A DNA stretch of 20,133 nt, taken from positions 1-20,133 of IMG/VR virus record IMGVR_UViG_3300032241_000326, one strand, 5' to 3'. The notes beneath the pieces were generated by a model. The model did no database searches, had not been told where the DNA came from, and worked only from the letters and a program-made list of their open reading frames with translations. The DNA is from a virus. Positions 1 to 6,375 of this stretch are shown here, in pieces. The translations under genes and the position numbers were made by a program. Within the stretch, counting starts at the first letter, position 1, and the number at the start of each line of letters is the position of its first letter.

Positions 1-600
1 GTACTTCGTACTCTTGCCTTCAAAGAGCCAGATACTTTCTTATACAACCCAGATACAGATGGACCAATTAAGCCAGGTCAGTTGACACAACTTGACCCTA
101 ATGACTCTATCACCTACATGAACTATGTTCAGTTCCCACCTCCACTGCCTCTTGATAAGTTGATTATTCTTAACGAAATTCAAACTAAGTTGGGTATGGG
201 GCTTGAGTCTAAAGAAGGTGCTCTTCGTACTCTTGGTGAGGAATTCCCAGAAGAGAAACTAGAAGAGATTCGTCAAGAACTTATTTCAGATGCAACTGCA
301 GATGGCGCATTGCAATTGGTCAAGATTCAGATTCAGAAAGAAATCATGGATATGACAGGAATGATGCCTGGTCCAGATGGAAACTCTGCTATTCCTATGA
401 CTCCTCAAGAGTTGGGTGACGGAGATGTAATGGGAGATGGTATTCAAGGACCAGAGACTCCTGAAAACATTGACAGCCCTGAGAACCAAGCCGCTGCTGG
501 TTTTGAGGACCAATCCGAGAGTTCAATTCGGGAAGCGCTTGTGACCCAAGCCTATGGAACTAAAATTCCACAGAGAAGGACGGTCGACAAAGACAACTAA
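1..600 (+). CDS. Probable portal protein, C-terminal 199 residues (5' truncated)
   Basis: The frame is open from the first base of the window, so this is the end of a longer gene; the TTG at 82 is an internal codon and not its start. The fragment has a helical, acidic segment (KEGALRTLGEEFPEEKLEEIRQEL) followed by a Met/Gly/Pro-rich low-complexity tail ending in Lys and Asp residues. It lies directly before a scaffold-like gene and the major capsid gene, which is where portal proteins lie in most tailed phages. Portal proteins form the dodecameric ring through which DNA is packaged, and their extreme C-termini are often helical and variable like this one. No conserved portal core is inside the window, so the call rests on position and tail character; another head protein, such as a protease fusion, cannot be excluded. 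Confidence 0.6.
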   Translation, partial: VLRTLAFKEPDTFLYNPDTDGPIKPGQLTQLDPNDSITYMNYVQFPPPLPLDKLIILNEIQTKLGMGLESKEGALRTLGEEFPEEKLEEIRQELISDATADGALQLVKIQIQKEIMDMTGMMPGPDGNSAIPMTPQELGDGDVMGDGIQGPETPENIDSPENQAAAGFEDQSESSIREALVTQAYGTKIPQRRTVDKDN

Positions 601-602
601 GT

Positions 603-620
603 TTCTGATAAATATCAGAA
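603..620. promoter_or_regulatory. Perfect 8-bp inverted repeat after the portal gene
   Basis: TTCTGATA at 603-610 is the exact reverse complement of TATCAGAA at 613-620, with AA between. It begins two bases after the portal stop codon. As RNA it would form a weak 6-bp hairpin with a 6-base loop and no U-tract, so it is not a convincing terminator. As DNA it has the form of an operator or other protein-binding dyad. Its function is unknown. Confidence 0.3.
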
Positions 621-648
621 TATAACGAGACAAAAGCAAGTAAATGCT

Positions 649-708
649 ATGCAATTATCTCGTAACAAACCCCAAAGTGACACGGGCTTCGGCCCATTCG
701 GACAATAA
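649..708 (+). CDS. Possible 19-residue micro-ORF between portal and scaffold genes
   Basis: ATG at 649 opens a 19-codon frame ending TAA at 706-708. The predicted peptide is MQLSRNKPQSDTGFGPFGQ. Upstream bases (acgagacaaaagcaag) hold only a weak ribosome-binding sequence. The frame carries within it the GGGC-TTCG-GCCC hairpin at 684-695, which spells Gly-Phe-Gly-Pro. It is too short for codon statistics, and the amino-acid pattern may arise from the hairpin alone. It is listed because the 122-base gap has no other coding explanation and the scaffold gene starts only 23 bases downstream of its stop. A leader peptide or chance ORF are equally possible. Confidence 0.2.
   Translation: MQLSRNKPQSDTGFGPFGQ
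684..695 (+). other. Short hairpin with a UUCG tetraloop
   Basis: GGGC (684-687), TTCG (688-691) and GCCC (692-695) form a 4-bp stem closed by the very stable C(UUCG)G tetraloop. There is no following T-run, so it is not a classic intrinsic terminator. It lies 36 bases before the scaffold start and could mark an mRNA processing or stability site, or slow ribosomes. The structure is seen; the function is inferred. Confidence 0.35.
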
Positions 709-731
709 CCCAAGAAAGATAAGTGAATACT

Positions 732-1496
732 ATGGATAACCAAGTAGAAGCAGTAGGCGACACATTGATGGGACACCCTATTGATGGAGTCGTAGAAATT
801 CAACAAGCACCAAGTGAGGAATTCGTGGCTTATACCGCAGACGACATTGCTAAGGCTCGTGAACAAGAGAAAGCAAAGTTGTATCCTCAAATGGAAAAAA
901 TGAAAGAAGAACTTGCGTCCCTTAAGAAAGAACGCGAAGAAGAAGCATCACGACGTGCAGCACTAGTTGCTGAACGCGATGCACAAGAAGCCGCTGCTGC
1001 AAAAGCAAAGGCAGAAGAAGAACTTTCCGCAAAAGAACTCCTCATAAAGAAGGAGCAAGAATTCCAGGCTCTACTTGAGCAGGAACGTCTTGAAAGAGAA
1101 AAGGCTTTTGCTCTACTAGAGCAAGAACGAAAGTTCCAAGAAGTCATGAATTACCGTGCACAACGAATTGAAGAAGAGCGCGAGAATATCGTGCCAGAAC
1201 TTCTAGATTTAATTGACGGTAATAATGCTGAAGAAGTTGAGCAAAGCATTGCAATGCTCAAAGATAAGTCTTCTCGTATTTTAAGTTCTGCACAGCAGGC
1301 TATGCAAAGTGCGAGACAACAAATGGCGGGAGCACGTGTTACCGCTCCTGCATCAGGACCCCTCGATAACGATACGGACCAACAAATCTCTACTCCTGAT
1401 TCAATCAGGGAAATGTCATTGGCAGACTATGCGAAGAATCGAGCCAAATTACTTGGCAGCGCTGCATCAAATAGAGGCCAGGGTCTCTTCGGTTAA
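732..1496 (+). CDS. Probable capsid assembly scaffolding protein
   Basis: The predicted 254-residue protein is dominated by a Lys/Glu/Ala/Gln-rich coiled coil (about residues 40-155), then a helical region and a low-complexity C-terminus (ASGPLDNDTDQQISTPDS) ending in a short basic/Gly segment. That composition, and a position between portal and major capsid genes, is typical of scaffolding proteins that template procapsid assembly and leave before DNA packaging. A GTG at 723 is in frame. ATG 732 is preferred because AAGAAAG stands 20 bases upstream, the same spacing as AAGAAAGG before the neighbouring capsid gene. No protease motif (Ser-His) is evident, so a protease-scaffold fusion is unlikely. 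The coiled coil alone could also suit other structural proteins; the context decides. Confidence 0.7.
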   Translation: MDNQVEAVGDTLMGHPIDGVVEIQQAPSEEFVAYTADDIAKAREQEKAKLYPQMEKMKEELASLKKEREEEASRRAALVAERDAQEAAAAKAKAEEELSAKELLIKKEQEFQALLEQERLEREKAFALLEQERKFQEVMNYRAQRIEEERENIVPELLDLIDGNNAEEVEQSIAMLKDKSSRILSSAQQAMQSARQQMAGARVTAPASGPLDNDTDQQISTPDSIREMSLADYAKNRAKLLGSAASNRGQGLFG

Positions 1497-1533
1497 AACC
1501 CAATCAACCAACTAAGAAAGGACTTGACCTCAG

Positions 1534-2643
1534 ATGGCAAGTGCAATTACAGGAACAGGGCAACTCGCTGGTGCCCCAACGGCTTATTCAGGTGCTAATA
1601 GCAGCCTGAACCAAGCAATTCAAACAATCTGGTCAAAAGAAATTTTGTTCCAGGCAATGCCAATTCTTCGTTTCGAACAATTCGCAGTTAAGAAGACTGA
1701 ACTAGGAGTTGCTCCTGGTCTTCGTGTGAACTTCCTTCGTTACAAGAACTTTGCAGTGGACCCAACTCCACTAACAGAAGGTGTTCGTATGACCACCAAC
1801 GCTCTCACAGCAGAGCAAATCGCAATTACAGTAGCAGAACACGGTTATGCCGTTGCTGTTTCTGAGTTGCTACTCAATGCATCATTCGATGACGTAATGG
1901 CTTCTGCTTCACGTCTTCTTGGCCGTCACATGGCTCAATATCTTGACGTACAGGCTCGTAACACACTCTCTGCTGCAACTTCAGCAGTATTTGGTTATGA
2001 CCGTTCAGGCGTACAAGGAATCAACGACTGGTACAACGAAGGTACTCGCGGTTCATCAATCGCAGGCCTAACAGGTGCCTTCAAGTTGACAACAGGTGCA
2101 ATCAAGGATGCTGCTCTTACCCTTGCTGGTAAGAACATCCCTCGCCTCGGTGAGACCTATGTACAGTTCGTACACCCTAAGCAGTCTCGTGACCTTCGTT
2201 CGAACCCAGAGTTCATCGAAGTTACAAAGTACGCTGCTCCAGGAAACTTCATGCTCGGTGAAATCGGTCGTTTGTACGACGTAGTATTCATTGAGACAAC
2301 ACAGGTTAAGAAGTTGTCATCTGGCGTTGCCTTTGACTACTCTTCACTAGTCGGCGCTCCATCAGACCAATACTCAACACCAGTAAAGGCTAACACTGCT
2401 CCTGGTCAAGGTGGAAACCCAGAAGATTCTGGTGCAACTGCAACATCTGGTACACCAGGTGCAGACATCTACGAATCAATCATGATTGGTGACAACGCAT
2501 TTGGTCACGCAATCTCACTTCCAGTTGAACTTCGCGATGGTGGTGTTCTTGACTTCGGTCGTGAGCACGCTCTTGCTTGGTACGCAATCTGGGGTCTTGG
2601 TGTTATCACCGACCAATCAATCGTCAAGGTTTACACAAACTAA
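1534..2643 (+). CDS. Major capsid protein, N4-gp56 family (HK97 fold)
   Basis: The protein has 369 residues. The N-terminal third fits the N4-gp56 major capsid family: a Gln/Asn-rich start, IWSKEILFQAMPILRF, a gap, PGLRVNFLRYKNF, then PLTEGVR and AEQIAITVAEHGYAVAVSE, followed by a long helix (DDVMASASRLLGRHMAQYLDVQARNTL). Later segments (YVQFVHPKQSRDLR, GEIGRLYDVVFIETTQV, IMIGDNAFGHAIS) match the P-domain and A-domain strands expected of this family. The region around residues 275-310 is Gly/Pro/Ser-rich and may be a surface loop. It would form the icosahedral shell. AAGAAAGG lies 20 bases upstream of ATG 1534. A hairpin terminator candidate follows at 2662-2696, consistent with the high and separate expression usual for capsid genes. 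Confidence 0.9.
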   Translation: MASAITGTGQLAGAPTAYSGANSSLNQAIQTIWSKEILFQAMPILRFEQFAVKKTELGVAPGLRVNFLRYKNFAVDPTPLTEGVRMTTNALTAEQIAITVAEHGYAVAVSELLLNASFDDVMASASRLLGRHMAQYLDVQARNTLSAATSAVFGYDRSGVQGINDWYNEGTRGSSIAGLTGAFKLTTGAIKDAALTLAGKNIPRLGETYVQFVHPKQSRDLRSNPEFIEVTKYAAPGNFMLGEIGRLYDVVFIETTQVKKLSSGVAFDYSSLVGAPSDQYSTPVKANTAPGQGGNPEDSGATATSGTPGADIYESIMIGDNAFGHAISLPVELRDGGVLDFGREHALAWYAIWGLGVITDQSIVKVYTN

Positions 2644-2661
2644 GACACTTTTTACCAATGT

Positions 2662-2699
2662 CTGGGAGCCATACTCTTTCTTTGGCTCCCAGCCATTTT
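2662..2699 (+). terminator. Hairpin terminator candidate after the capsid gene
   Basis: CTGGGAGCCA (2662-2671) pairs perfectly with TGGCTCCCAG (2683-2692) around an 11-base loop. Only a short TTTT run follows at 2696-2699, so termination may be partial. This would let capsid message exceed downstream message. It could also be a 3' stabilising hairpin. Confidence 0.65.
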
Positions 2700-2726
2700 A
2701 ACTAACTAACAAGGAGAATAAACACC

Positions 2727-3098
2727 GTGGCAAATACACAAACAAGTCCGCTTGACGCAACAGGTCGTGCAGCGGAACAAGCAACAAAGAAGAATGCAAA
2801 GATTCTTCAAGACCGCAAAGATGAGATTTCAATTGCGGCACAAATTGAGGCAGAGAGTCTGGCTAATGATGTCTTCGACCCAAAGAAGCCAGATACACCT
2901 CTTGTTCTAGACGAGATTGAAAACGTCGGAGTAACAACTGCTAATGACACAGTCATCATTCGTACAATTACCGATATTGAAGATATGACATATGGCGTAG
3001 GAAATCACTACACATTTAAAGCAGGAGTTAAATACCGCGTTCCAGTTGACCTTTCAAATTACTTAGAACAACTTGGATATATTTGGCGGCCTAACTAA
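2727..3098 (+). CDS. Small head-associated protein of unknown function
   Basis: The protein has 123 residues. GTG start at 2727 is preceded by AAGGAG at 2711-2716. The N-terminal half is helical and charged (AAEQATKKNAKILQDRKDEISIAAQIEAESLAND). The C-terminal half looks like a small beta-rich domain (DTVIIRTITDIEDMTYGVGNHYTFKAGVKYRVPVDLSNYLEQLGYIW). The segment Y-x-F-x-x-G-x-x-Y-x-V-P-x-x-L is seen in many small proteins next to phage capsid genes, where they are thought to act as head completion, decoration or adaptor proteins. I do not recognise a specific family. It lies between the capsid gene and a strong terminator, so it is the last gene of the head transcription unit. Confidence 0.6.
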   Translation: MANTQTSPLDATGRAAEQATKKNAKILQDRKDEISIAAQIEAESLANDVFDPKKPDTPLVLDEIENVGVTTANDTVIIRTITDIEDMTYGVGNHYTFKAGVKYRVPVDLSNYLEQLGYIWRPN

Positions 3099-3111
3099 GC
3101 CGTCTACAGGT

Positions 3112-3167
3112 GTCCATCTCAACTGGTACCCCGCCCTCCTCCCAGTTGGGGTGGACCTTTTCTTTTT
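3112..3167 (+). terminator. Strong intrinsic terminator closing the head operon
   Basis: A 15-bp stem pairs 3112-3126 (GTCCATCTCAACTGG) with 3142-3156 (CCAGTTGGGGTGGAC). All positions pair, two of them as G-U wobbles, around a 15-base C-rich loop. TTTTCTTTTTG follows immediately. This is a textbook Rho-independent terminator and separates the head genes from the adaptor/fibre unit. Confidence 0.88.
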
Positions 3168-3193
3168 GTGCTTACTAAATCTCAAATAAAAGA

Positions 3194-3225
3194 GATAATG
3201 CTCTAGAGATTATTACGGAGGTTTC
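3194..3225 (+). promoter_or_regulatory. Candidate late promoter -10 and leader of the adaptor/fibre unit
   Basis: GATAAT at 3194-3199 lies just after the terminator and 26 bases before the GTG start of the adaptor gene. GGAG (3217-3220) stands 5 bases before the start. The same arrangement (GATAAT, 17 bases, GGAG, 5 bases, GTGGCCACAT) recurs at 12893-12934. No good -35 box is visible: CTTACT sits at the 17-base spacing. The recurrence is the main support. Confidence 0.45.
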
Positions 3226-4275
3226 GTGGCCACATTAAGTTCTTTATCAGCCCGTTTAAGGACTGAACTTGGGGATATGGGCAAATCCTTCGTTTACAGT
3301 TTTGTTGCCGATGGCACAACCAATCGCTTTCTCATCCCATACTCACCTTTACAAGGTCCCACTCTAGTTATCCATGTAAATGGAGCGGATGTCTCTTCTG
3401 CTGTTGAAGTTGAGGAAGAAACTGGATATCTTACCTTTGATAGTACCCCTAATGCTGGGGCACCAGTTGTTGTTGCTGGATTTTACTATCGTTATTTTAC
3501 AGATAACGAAATTTGCAACTTTGTCAATGATGCTTTTGCCCAACACATTCAGTACCATACAGATGCTTATGGTCGAACCGTTACAATGACAAATCTTCCT
3601 CAAGTAGAGGAATATCCTGTTGCTGTTTATGCCGCTACTTTGGCGCTTTATACCCTAGCAACAGATGCTTCTTTTGATATTGATATTACCGCTCCAGATG
3701 GAGTGATGATTCCTCGTTCTGAGCGTTACCGTCAACTTATGCTAATGGTTGATTCAAGAAAAGAACAATACCGTGAATTATGCTCACAACTTGGTATTGG
3801 TCTATACAAGATTGACGTATTTTCATTGCGCCGAATTTCAAAAACTACAAATCAATATATACCAATTTTTATTCCACAAGAGGTGGACGATATATCATCT
3901 CCACAACGCGTACTTTTGCCTATTCCAAATTACGGCGCTTCTGCTACACCTTCTTCAGTACCAAACTACGACCTTACAATGTATCAAGGCGATTCTTTTT
4001 ATGTTGAACTTGATTTTGCATTTGATGTTACACAGTATACTTGGCGTTCTGATATTGTTACTTTGCCTGGGTATGCAACTGCGTTAGCGTCGTTTACTAT
4101 TGCACCAGTCACTGGTTCTACAACAAAACTTGCTTTGTCCTTAACTAGTGACCAAACAACATCTCTTCCACAACGTTGTTACTGGGATATTCAAGCAAAA
4201 TCAATTAATGACCCTACCTATGAGCAAACTTATATGCAAGGTATGATTTTTGTAACACCTCAGGTGACTGAATGA
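3226..4275 (+). CDS. Head-tail adaptor-like protein with C-terminal beta (Ig/BppU-like) domain
   Basis: The protein has 349 residues. The N-terminal part starts with a helix (LSARLRTELGD), then a short beta insertion with a VNGADVSSAVEVEEETGYLTFDSTPNAG pattern that reads like the ligand or spacer domains of phage connector proteins. A helical block follows (DNEICNFVNDAFAQHIQYHT ... AVYAATLALYTLATD ... RYRQLMLMVDSRKEQYRELCSQLG), as in head-tail adaptors. From about residue 245 a separate beta domain begins (YDLTMYQGDSFYVELDF ... TKLALSLTSDQTTSLPQRCYWDIQA ... GMIFVTPQVTE). This layout is known from phage baseplate and virion proteins with a BppU-N-like fold. GTG 3226 follows ACGGAGG. The last four bases overlap the next start (ATGA), suggesting translational coupling. 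Role: probably joins the portal to the tail or fibres; the assignment is structural inference. Confidence 0.6.
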   Translation: MATLSSLSARLRTELGDMGKSFVYSFVADGTTNRFLIPYSPLQGPTLVIHVNGADVSSAVEVEEETGYLTFDSTPNAGAPVVVAGFYYRYFTDNEICNFVNDAFAQHIQYHTDAYGRTVTMTNLPQVEEYPVAVYAATLALYTLATDASFDIDITAPDGVMIPRSERYRQLMLMVDSRKEQYRELCSQLGIGLYKIDVFSLRRISKTTNQYIPIFIPQEVDDISSPQRVLLPIPNYGASATPSSVPNYDLTMYQGDSFYVELDFAFDVTQYTWRSDIVTLPGYATALASFTIAPVTGSTTKLALSLTSDQTTSLPQRCYWDIQAKSINDPTYEQTYMQGMIFVTPQVTE

Positions 4276-5675
4276 CACATTGTTCTTTTTGTCATAATCC
4301 AATGCCTGAGTGCACTTGCGTAGTTCAAGAGATTATTGTTCAACCTCCAGTTCAACAAAAGATTGTTGTTGGTACTGGACAAGGCGGTGCTCGAGGAATT
4401 CAGGGAACACAAGGTACTCAAGGAACTACGGGTCTGCAAGGTACTCAGGGAACTCAAGGTGCTATTGGTTTACAGGGTGCTATTGGTCTACAGGGTATTC
4501 AAGGAAGCGCTTACACACCTCCATCTATAACAAACACTTTTTATGTAGATAAAAATGGAAATGACAATAATAACGGTCAAAACCAAGACACAGCATTTTT
4601 GACAATTAAAAAAGCAATGTCTGTTGCTACCTTTGGTACAGCAGTTAAAGTTGCAAGTGGTAATTATGTTGAAAATAACCCAATTACAATTCCTGCTGGT
4701 GTTTCTCTCATAGGAGATAGTCTTCGTACTGTTAAAATTTCAGGAGTAACACCGACAGCAGATATATTCTATGTTAACAACTCTTCATATATTACTGAAG
4801 TTACGTTTACAAACCATGTAAGCCCTGCTGCAGCGGTTGCCTTTAACCCCGATGGTTCTGCTGGTGCTATTTACAGCAGTCCATACATCTACAACTGCTC
4901 ATCAGTAACCACAACAGGTACTGGTATGCGCGTAGATGGCGCACATGCAAGTGGTGGTAAGTCAATGGTAAGCGGTGAGTACACTCAAGTAAACAGTGGT
5001 GGTATTGGTATTCATATACTTAATCAAGGATATTCACAACTTGTAGGAATATACACAATTTTTACAGACATTGGTATTTTGTGCGAAAGTGGCGGATTCT
5101 GTTCTCTTATTGGTTCTGATACTTCTTTTGGTAACTATGGTTTAAAGGCATCTGGAACAAGTCCACTTCTTTATAGTGGAACTACGTCAGAAATTTTGGT
5201 CAACGATACTGGTGCAACAATATCTGGACTATCTCATACCCCATACGTTAATAACACTGTTACTTTTGATAATGGAACTACCTATTACACAGTAGAAACA
5301 GTAACCCCAATATCGGGTGGAAGTTCTACAATTACCTTTACTGAAAATGTTGCAACTCCAGTTTCTGCTGGTACTACCGCTAAGTTTTATCAACCAAGCC
5401 GTATTACCGCTTCAGGACATACGTTTGAATACTGCGGAACTGGAATTGACCCAGTATTAGCGCTCCCTCAATCTGGTGGAATTCCAATTGAAGCAAATGA
5501 AGTTATTGAAGTAAATGGTGGACGTGTCTATTACACTAGTACCGACCAAAAAGGCAATTTTAAAATTGGTGGTGACCTAACTATCAATCGTGGTCAAGGA
5601 ACTATTACAGGCGTTACATTTGATAAGAGTTTGTTTGCAGTCATGACACCCTACATACTAGCCTTAGAAGGATAA
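4272..5675 (+). CDS. Fibre/tailspike protein: Cys cluster, collagen-like stalk and beta-helix
   Basis: The protein has 467 residues. Residues 1-16 carry a compact Cys cluster (C4, C7, C14, C16: CxxC...CxC), unusual in a fibre. Residues 37-78 are collagen-like G-x-Q triplets. From about 88 (FYVDKNGNDNNNGQNQDTAFLTIKKAM) the sequence is a right-handed parallel beta-helix of the pectate-lyase-like kind, with repeated short strands and Gly/Asn turns up to about residue 410. The C-terminus (TSTDQKGNFKIGGDLTINRGQGTITGVTFDKSLF) matches the D-x-x-G-N-F-x-I-G end module common after phage beta-helices. It is likely a trimeric fibre or spike that binds or cuts a surface polysaccharide. No catalytic residues can be assigned from sequence alone. 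The start overlaps the adaptor stop by four bases. Confidence 0.75.
   Translation: MTHCSFCHNPMPECTCVVQEIIVQPPVQQKIVVGTGQGGARGIQGTQGTQGTTGLQGTQGTQGAIGLQGAIGLQGIQGSAYTPPSITNTFYVDKNGNDNNNGQNQDTAFLTIKKAMSVATFGTAVKVASGNYVENNPITIPAGVSLIGDSLRTVKISGVTPTADIFYVNNSSYITEVTFTNHVSPAAAVAFNPDGSAGAIYSSPYIYNCSSVTTTGTGMRVDGAHASGGKSMVSGEYTQVNSGGIGIHILNQGYSQLVGIYTIFTDIGILCESGGFCSLIGSDTSFGNYGLKASGTSPLLYSGTTSEILVNDTGATISGLSHTPYVNNTVTFDNGTTYYTVETVTPISGGSSTITFTENVATPVSAGTTAKFYQPSRITASGHTFEYCGTGIDPVLALPQSGGIPIEANEVIEVNGGRVYYTSTDQKGNFKIGGDLTINRGQGTITGVTFDKSLFAVMTPYILALEG
4380..4505 (+). repeat. Collagen-like G-x-Q triplet block in the beta-helix fibre
   Basis: About 14 Gly-x-y triplets (GTQ, GLQ, GAI, GIQ) are encoded by a 9-base-period repeat. 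It likely forms a short triple-helical stalk between the N-terminal Cys cluster and the beta-helix. Confidence 0.8.
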
Positions 5676-5678
5676 GCA

Positions 5679-6011
5679 ATGGCATCAGTACTAAATGTAT
5701 TTAAAACAGTAACAGCAGAATTAACAACTTCTCCTGCTACTTTGTACACTGCTCCTACAGGGTACACAGCAGTAATTCTTATGGCTCAAATTTCAAACAT
5801 AACCTCTTCTTCAGCACAAGTTACTTTTTCACATTATGACGGTTCTACAACAACAGAACTATTAAAAGGATTTGCAGTGCCACCAAATGATGCGGCATCT
5901 GCAACTACAGGAAAACTTGTTGTACAAACAGGGCAATCAATAATTGCTTTGTCTGACACAGCAAGCGCATTAAAAGTAGTTTTGAGCGTTTTGGAAACAC
6001 TCAATGGCTAA
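5679..6011 (+). CDS. Short beta-rich fibre accessory protein (paralogue A)
   Basis: The protein has 110 residues, almost all beta-strand pattern: ATLYTAPTGYTAVILMAQISNITSSSAQVTFSHYDG, then PPNDAASATTGKLVVQTGQSIIALSD and a final strand (ALKVVLSVLETL). The core L-Y-T-x-P-x-G/T and N-x-T/S-S-S-x-A-x-V/I-T recurs in the 112-residue protein at 12925 and the 109-residue protein at 13922, so all three appear to be one family. Proteins of this size and pattern are common in phage fibre clusters and may cap, decorate or attach fibres. It starts 3 bases after the previous stop and its end overlaps the next start by 8 bases, so it is part of the same operon. A precise function is unknown. Confidence 0.6.
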   Translation: MASVLNVFKTVTAELTTSPATLYTAPTGYTAVILMAQISNITSSSAQVTFSHYDGSTTTELLKGFAVPPNDAASATTGKLVVQTGQSIIALSDTASALKVVLSVLETLNG

Positions 6012-6363
6012 AACCGTATCAGGTAGAGTAAAAAAGACCCCACCAAGTCAGGTCTCTCCTGAGAGGTATGACTTCATTGAACTGGCAGAGACTGAGCCAG
6101 ACCTTGGGGTACCCAGTACTGATGGGTTTGTCCTTTCATCCAACATAGATGGAAATAGAAGTTGGGTAGGGGTTGCTTATACCCACGTTCAAGGAGTTGC
6201 AAGCGATACATGGATTATAATTCATAATTTACATTTTAAGCCTAACGTTACAGTTCAAGATTCGGCTGGTAATATAGTCGAAGGCGAAATTACGTATACT
6301 AATTTGGACTCTTTAACAGTTAGTTTTCAAACAGCATTTTCAGGCGAAGCCTACTTATCTTAA
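6004..6363 (+). CDS. Small fibre protein with C-terminal HNL beta domain
   Basis: The protein has 119 residues. The N-terminal 45 residues are basic then acidic/Pro-rich (KTVSGRVKKTPPSQVSPERYDFIELAETEPDLGVPSTDGFVLSSNIDGNRSW) and include an F-V-L-S-S-N-x-D-G-x-R-x-W motif common at the start of phage tail domains. The C-terminal part (WIIIHNLHFKPNVTVQDSAGNIVEGEITYTNLDSLTVSFQTAFSGEAYLS) is a small beta domain found at the tips of many fibres. A related domain ends the 494-residue fibre just downstream (ITHNLGTEDIMVTVWDTDSKMEVVTDVAY). It overlaps the previous gene by 8 bases. It may be a detached fibre tip or an adaptor for the collagen-like fibres. Confidence 0.6.
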   Translation: MAKTVSGRVKKTPPSQVSPERYDFIELAETEPDLGVPSTDGFVLSSNIDGNRSWVGVAYTHVQGVASDTWIIIHNLHFKPNVTVQDSAGNIVEGEITYTNLDSLTVSFQTAFSGEAYLS

Positions 6364-6375
6364 GGAGATAACCAA

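Noticed and set aside
82-84. TTG at 82 as a gene start
   Set aside because: The frame is open to base 1 and there is no ribosome-binding site; this is the interior of a truncated gene.
723-731. GTG at 723 as the start of the scaffold gene
   Set aside because: ATG 732 has AAGAAAG at the same 20-base distance as the capsid gene; GTG would be too close to it.
615-890. Minus-strand ORF across the portal-scaffold gap
   Set aside because: It overlaps the well-supported scaffold gene, is rich in Cys/Phe/Leu without domain pattern, and has no ribosome-binding site.
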